From an uncultured Eubacteriales bacterium (GTDB lineage Bacteria; Bacillota_A; Clostridia; Christensenellales; Aristaeellaceae): DNA of 15,508 bases. The DNA lies in contig CACYNZ010000041.1 in the NCBI GenBank assembly GCA_902775835.1, forward strand, positions 1-15,508, read 5' to 3'. The translations under genes were made by a program, and so were the position numbers. The notes beneath the pieces were generated by a model. It was given only the letters and a program-made list of their open reading frames with translations, did not search any database and was not told the origin of the DNA. Positions 13,307-15,508 of this stretch are shown here, piece by piece. Position 1 is the stretch's first letter, and each line of letters opens with the position of its first letter.

Positions 13307-15193
13307 TTAATTGAACAGCGCTTCCAGTGTTTCCGCGTTCTCCTCCAGTGCCTTCAGCACCCACACGCTCCAGTGCCGGGCATCCTTTGTCGCGGAACCG
13401 AACACATAGTCCTCCTGGCCATAGTCAATGACATCGAAGGCCGGGGTTGCCTTGCTGGCACCCTTGGTACGGTAGCTGGTCATCAGGTCCGCCAGGGAGA
13501 AGGAGACGGTTCCGTCCTCGCTCAGGCTGACCCAGGCGCTCAGATCCGTGCCGGAAGCGGACTCGGACGTACCGTTGGCGGTCTGCTTTTCGGCTTCAGG
13601 CCTGGCAATGCTGACCGCGCCGGATACATGCTCGCCGTACATGGTGTCCACATACAGCGCCAGGGAATTGCCCAGGGTCTCACTTGGCACATGGCCGCCG
13701 TCCCACTGCCATTCAATCACCGCGTCGGTCCCATGGTTCAGCCAGGCAATCTCCAGGTTCAGGGAATTGAACATGGCGATGTCGCCCTCGGCCGCGCCGC
13801 ACACAATACGGGTCCAGACCGGCGCATCCGTGCCTTCCGCACCGATATAGTTCAGCGGGTTGTAGAGATCCACGATGTTCTTGCCATAGGCGAGCTTTCT
13901 GCCATCGTCGAGCTGCCAGTCCCAAGGCTCCTTTTTGTCGTTTTCGTAGAGCAGCCATTCAACGCAAGTCTCGCCGTGATTAACGACATCCTCGCTCATA
14001 ACGACGACATTGCAGAGTCCATTGGTGATTGGCTTCGAGAAAAACGCCGCCTTTAGTTTGCCGAAGTCCGCAAGCGCCTTTACGTCCTCATCGTCAAGAA
14101 GTCCGTCCTTGTTTGGCGCTATGCCGAGGTTCATCGTGCCGCCGTTGCCGACTGTGTTCAGATAGCGTTTCAGGAGATAGATCCCGCTCTTCGTCTTGCC
14201 TTTCTCCTTCGCGTGATAGAACCACCCCGGGCGCATCGGGAAATCGCATTCGCACACACGGAAGAACATCGGATGTCCCGCAGTGTTTTCAAAATTCCTC
14301 ATGCCGCGGTTGATGCGCCTGCCGTACTCTGGGTTGCCGTACTTGCCGTCCGCGAAGCCGCCGACGGTGCAGATCGTCGCGCCGGAGTACGGATCAAGTT
14401 CGCCCTTCTCGTTGCCGGGCCAGCGGAAGTCCGAGTCGTCCGACTCGCCCGCAAAGATGCACGCCTTCGGCTGAAGCTCGCGCACGAACTTGAACACCTC
14501 CGGGAAGCGGTAGTAGTCGCCGGCGATCCTGCGGCGCTCCTTCGCACCGCCGTACCAGCCGTCGCCGCCATTCGCGCCGTCGAACCACATCTCGAATACT
14601 TCGCCGTAGTCGCCGGAAAGCAGCTCCTTGATCTGGGCGTGGTATTTCTCTACATACTTGGGCGACGCGTAGTCCGCATCGTGGCGATCCCACGGCGAGA
14701 CATAGACGCCGAACTTTAGCCCCGCCCTGCGGCACGCCTGCTCCATCTCTTTTACATAATCCCTCCCCCGACTCCTGCCCCCTGACTCCTGACTCCTGAC
14801 TACTGACCCCTGACCCCTCCAAAACGGAGTTTTGGTAATGTTGTGCTCGGTCGTCTTCGTCGGCCAGAGGCAGAAGCCGTCATGGTGCTTTGCGACGACA
14901 ATGAGCCCGCCGAGCCCACCGGCCTTGCACGCGCCGACGATCTGGTCGGCGTTGAACTTCGCAGGGTTCAAGAGCGCCGGATCTTCGTCGCCATAGCCCC
15001 ATTCGCGGTCGGTATAGGTGTTGAGGCCCCAATGGACGATTCCGTAGACCTCGCAGTCGCCGGCGGCAATGCGCGCGGCAAGCGCAGGGCCCGGTTTCGG
15101 AGATGGCAAATCAACGACGACCGACACGGCTGGACATGATGCCGACACAAGCGCCGCCACCGCAACTACTAAGAGTTTTTTTCGAATTGCCAT
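13307..15193 (-). CDS. Chimeric secreted protein: GH29 alpha-L-fucosidase-like N-part joined to tannase/esterase-like C-part
   Basis: Residues 1-24 form a signal peptide (MAIRKKLLVVAVAALVSAS). Residues about 30-380 are a GH29 fucosidase barrel: YGIVHWGLNTYTDREWGYGD, AKHHDGFCLWPT, RRAGLKFGVYVSPWDRHD and EMWFDGANGGDG, where Asp205 is the expected nucleophile. The C-terminal beta-sandwich starts (NVVVMSEDV, then DDGRKLAYGKNI) but stops near residue 441. From VDLYNPLNYIG on, it resembles the end of gut tannase-type alpha/beta-hydrolases: W-x-RI-x-x-G-A, NLEIAWLNHG, QWDGGHVP (His501) and PAFDVIDYGQEDYVFG near 585. The Ser and Asp part of that hydrolase is absent. Residues 126-141 are a repeat-coded insertion. 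The start at 15193 is chosen for the signal peptide; upstream ATGs at 15205, 15214 and 15223 are possible. Biological fusion or assembly join cannot be told apart here. Confidence 0.7.
   Translation of the reverse strand: MAIRKKLLVVAVAALVSASCPAVSVVVDLPSPKPGPALAARIAAGDCEVYGIVHWGLNTYTDREWGYGDEDPALLNPAKFNADQIVGACKAGGLGGLIVVAKHHDGFCLWPTKTTEHNITKTPFWRGQGSVVRSQESGGRSRGRDYVKEMEQACRRAGLKFGVYVSPWDRHDADYASPKYVEKYHAQIKELLSGDYGEVFEMWFDGANGGDGWYGGAKERRRIAGDYYRFPEVFKFVRELQPKACIFAGESDDSDFRWPGNEKGELDPYSGATICTVGGFADGKYGNPEYGRRINRGMRNFENTAGHPMFFRVCECDFPMRPGWFYHAKEKGKTKSGIYLLKRYLNTVGNGGTMNLGIAPNKDGLLDDEDVKALADFGKLKAAFFSKPITNGLCNVVVMSEDVVNHGETCVEWLLYENDKKEPWDWQLDDGRKLAYGKNIVDLYNPLNYIGAEGTDAPVWTRIVCGAAEGDIAMFNSLNLEIAWLNHGTDAVIEWQWDGGHVPSETLGNSLALYVDTMYGEHVSGAVSIARPEAEKQTANGTSESASGTDLSAWVSLSEDGTVSFSLADLMTSYRTKGASKATPAFDVIDYGQEDYVFGSATKDARHWSVWVLKALEENAETLEALFN
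14771..14819. repeat. Seven tandem 7-bp repeats inside the fucosidase-like gene
   Basis: Seven head-to-tail heptamers: ACTCCTG, CCCCCTG, ACTCCTG, ACTCCTG, ACTACTG, ACCCCTG, ACCCCTC. Unit length 7 over 49 bases keeps the frame only in combination with its flanks. It encodes the GSVVRSQESGGRSRG-like stretch between the conserved TPFW and DYVKEME of the GH29 barrel, where relatives have a short loop. Confidence 0.9.
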
Positions 15194-15232
15194 AAGCTTG
15201 CCCATTCCGATCATGCAGAACATTCTGACGTG

Positions 15233-15241
15233 ATTATACCA
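15233..15241 (-). promoter_or_regulatory. Extended -10 promoter for the GH29-like gene
   Basis: Minus strand TGGTATAAT (TGn plus perfect TATAAT, the hexamer at 15238-15233); no clear -35. The predicted start near 15226 leaves about 30 bases before the ATG at 15193 and places only the later ATGs inside the transcript. Confidence 0.5.
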
Positions 15242-15337
15242 CAACAACGGCCGACATTTCTATTGTTTCGTCCAGTAATTATCTGCTTTTTCGTACGAAG
15301 CTTGTTTGGCGCGGCGAGACGCACCCCTGCTAGGGCA

Positions 15338-15424
15338 TCCGCTTCGCGGACAGCCTTCGGCTGGGGGATACGCACCTCCGGAGGTGGAGCTTCCGGCTCC
15401 GCCGCATACGGCCATGCTATGCGG
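15338..15424. repeat. Cluster of five short inverted repeats
   Basis: Five stems follow one another almost without gaps: TCCGC/GCGGA (15338-15350), CAGCC/GGCTG (15351-15363), CACCTCC/GGAGGTG (15373-15386, a perfect 14-bp palindrome), GGAGC/GCTCC (15386-15400) and CCGCATA/TATGCGG (15402-15424). The last overlaps the stop of the gene to the right. It may be a REP-like element or an unusual 3' end; nothing else is seen in 15248-15337. Confidence 0.6.
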
Positions 15425-15508
15425 AAAGGCGGCGGCGAATCCACGCGCCGCTGCGGAAGCGCAGGAAGAGCACCGTCGAGAGGACGGCGAAGAACGCCGG
15501 CATCGTCC
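15417..15508 (-). CDS. C-terminal tail of an unknown, probably membrane, protein (5' end off window)
   Basis: One frame entering from the right edge reads PAFFAVLSTVLFLRFRSGAW, then IRRRLSA and a TAG at 15419-15417. A hydrophobic stretch followed by a basic end suits the last transmembrane helix of an inner-membrane protein. Only 29 residues are visible, so the family cannot be named, and one other frame (proline-rich) is also open here. It may belong to the same foreign segment as the GH29-like gene. Confidence 0.35.
   Translation of the reverse strand, partial: TMPAFFAVLSTVLFLRFRSGAWIRRRLSA

Noticed and set aside
14771..14819. Heptamer array as a CRISPR array
   Set aside because: Units are 7 bp with no spacers and there are no cas genes.
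15211..15444. Proline-rich 77-codon minus-strand frame across the hairpin cluster
   Set aside because: It is produced by reading through inverted repeats and the promoter of the GH29-like gene; no ribosome site or homologous look.

Overview
The window looks like about 13.9 kb of chromosome from a Clostridia-type Firmicute, probably a gut anaerobe of high GC. The reasons are strong AGGAGG ribosome sites, near-consensus SigA promoters, the gene order plsX-acpP-rnc, two ECF-transporter S components, a type III pantothenate kinase, a secreted L,D-transpeptidase, and TTG and GTG starts. From about 13,875 to the right end the sequence has a different texture. It may be transferred DNA or a different genome joined on. 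No tRNA, rRNA, CRISPR array or intact mobile element was found.

Layout from left to right. (1) 1-606 (-): a GNAT acetyltransferase that reads directly into the start of a mannose-6-phosphate isomerase-like domain and is cut by the window edge. Its leader carries three hairpins. (2) 832-2867 (+): plsX, acpP, rnc, for phospholipid and fatty-acid initiation plus RNase III. A hairpin sits between acpP and rnc, and a bidirectional terminator follows. (3) 2919-3965 (-): a DEDDh exonuclease with an extra C-terminal region. (4) 4078-6928 (+): a perfect-consensus promoter driving an ECF S component (probably pantothenate), coaX and hom, closed by a terminator. (5) 6972-8636 (+): a secreted L,D-transpeptidase with a TTG start and a Cys/His tail. 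(6) 8686-11016 (-): a truncated IS5-type transposase fragment, a LacI-family regulator and a short formate/nitrite-type channel, apparently one unit reading leftward. (7) 11052-12282 (-): a second ECF S component with a structured leader, then a NUDIX hydrolase. (8) 12423-13205 (+): a zinc-type macrodomain ADP-ribosylhydrolase. (9) 13307-15193 (-): a secreted GH29 fucosidase-like protein that changes in frame, near 13,875, into the C-terminal part of a tannase/esterase-like alpha/beta-hydrolase. It also carries an in-frame array of seven 7-bp repeats. (10) 15338-15508: a cluster of short hairpins and the tail of another minus-strand gene.

The housekeeping genes form sensible modules. plsX and acpP supply acyl-phosphate and acyl carrier for membrane lipid. 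The ECF S component and coaX take up and phosphorylate pantothenate for CoA, and hence for the ACP prosthetic group. hom feeds Thr/Met synthesis. The LDT remodels peptidoglycan.

The points most worth a second look are the GH29/esterase chimera (biological fusion, transfer scar or assembly join), the GNAT-isomerase fusion with its three-hairpin leader, the transposase fragment that seems to sit as a translated first gene ahead of lacI, and the Cys/His tail of the LDT.
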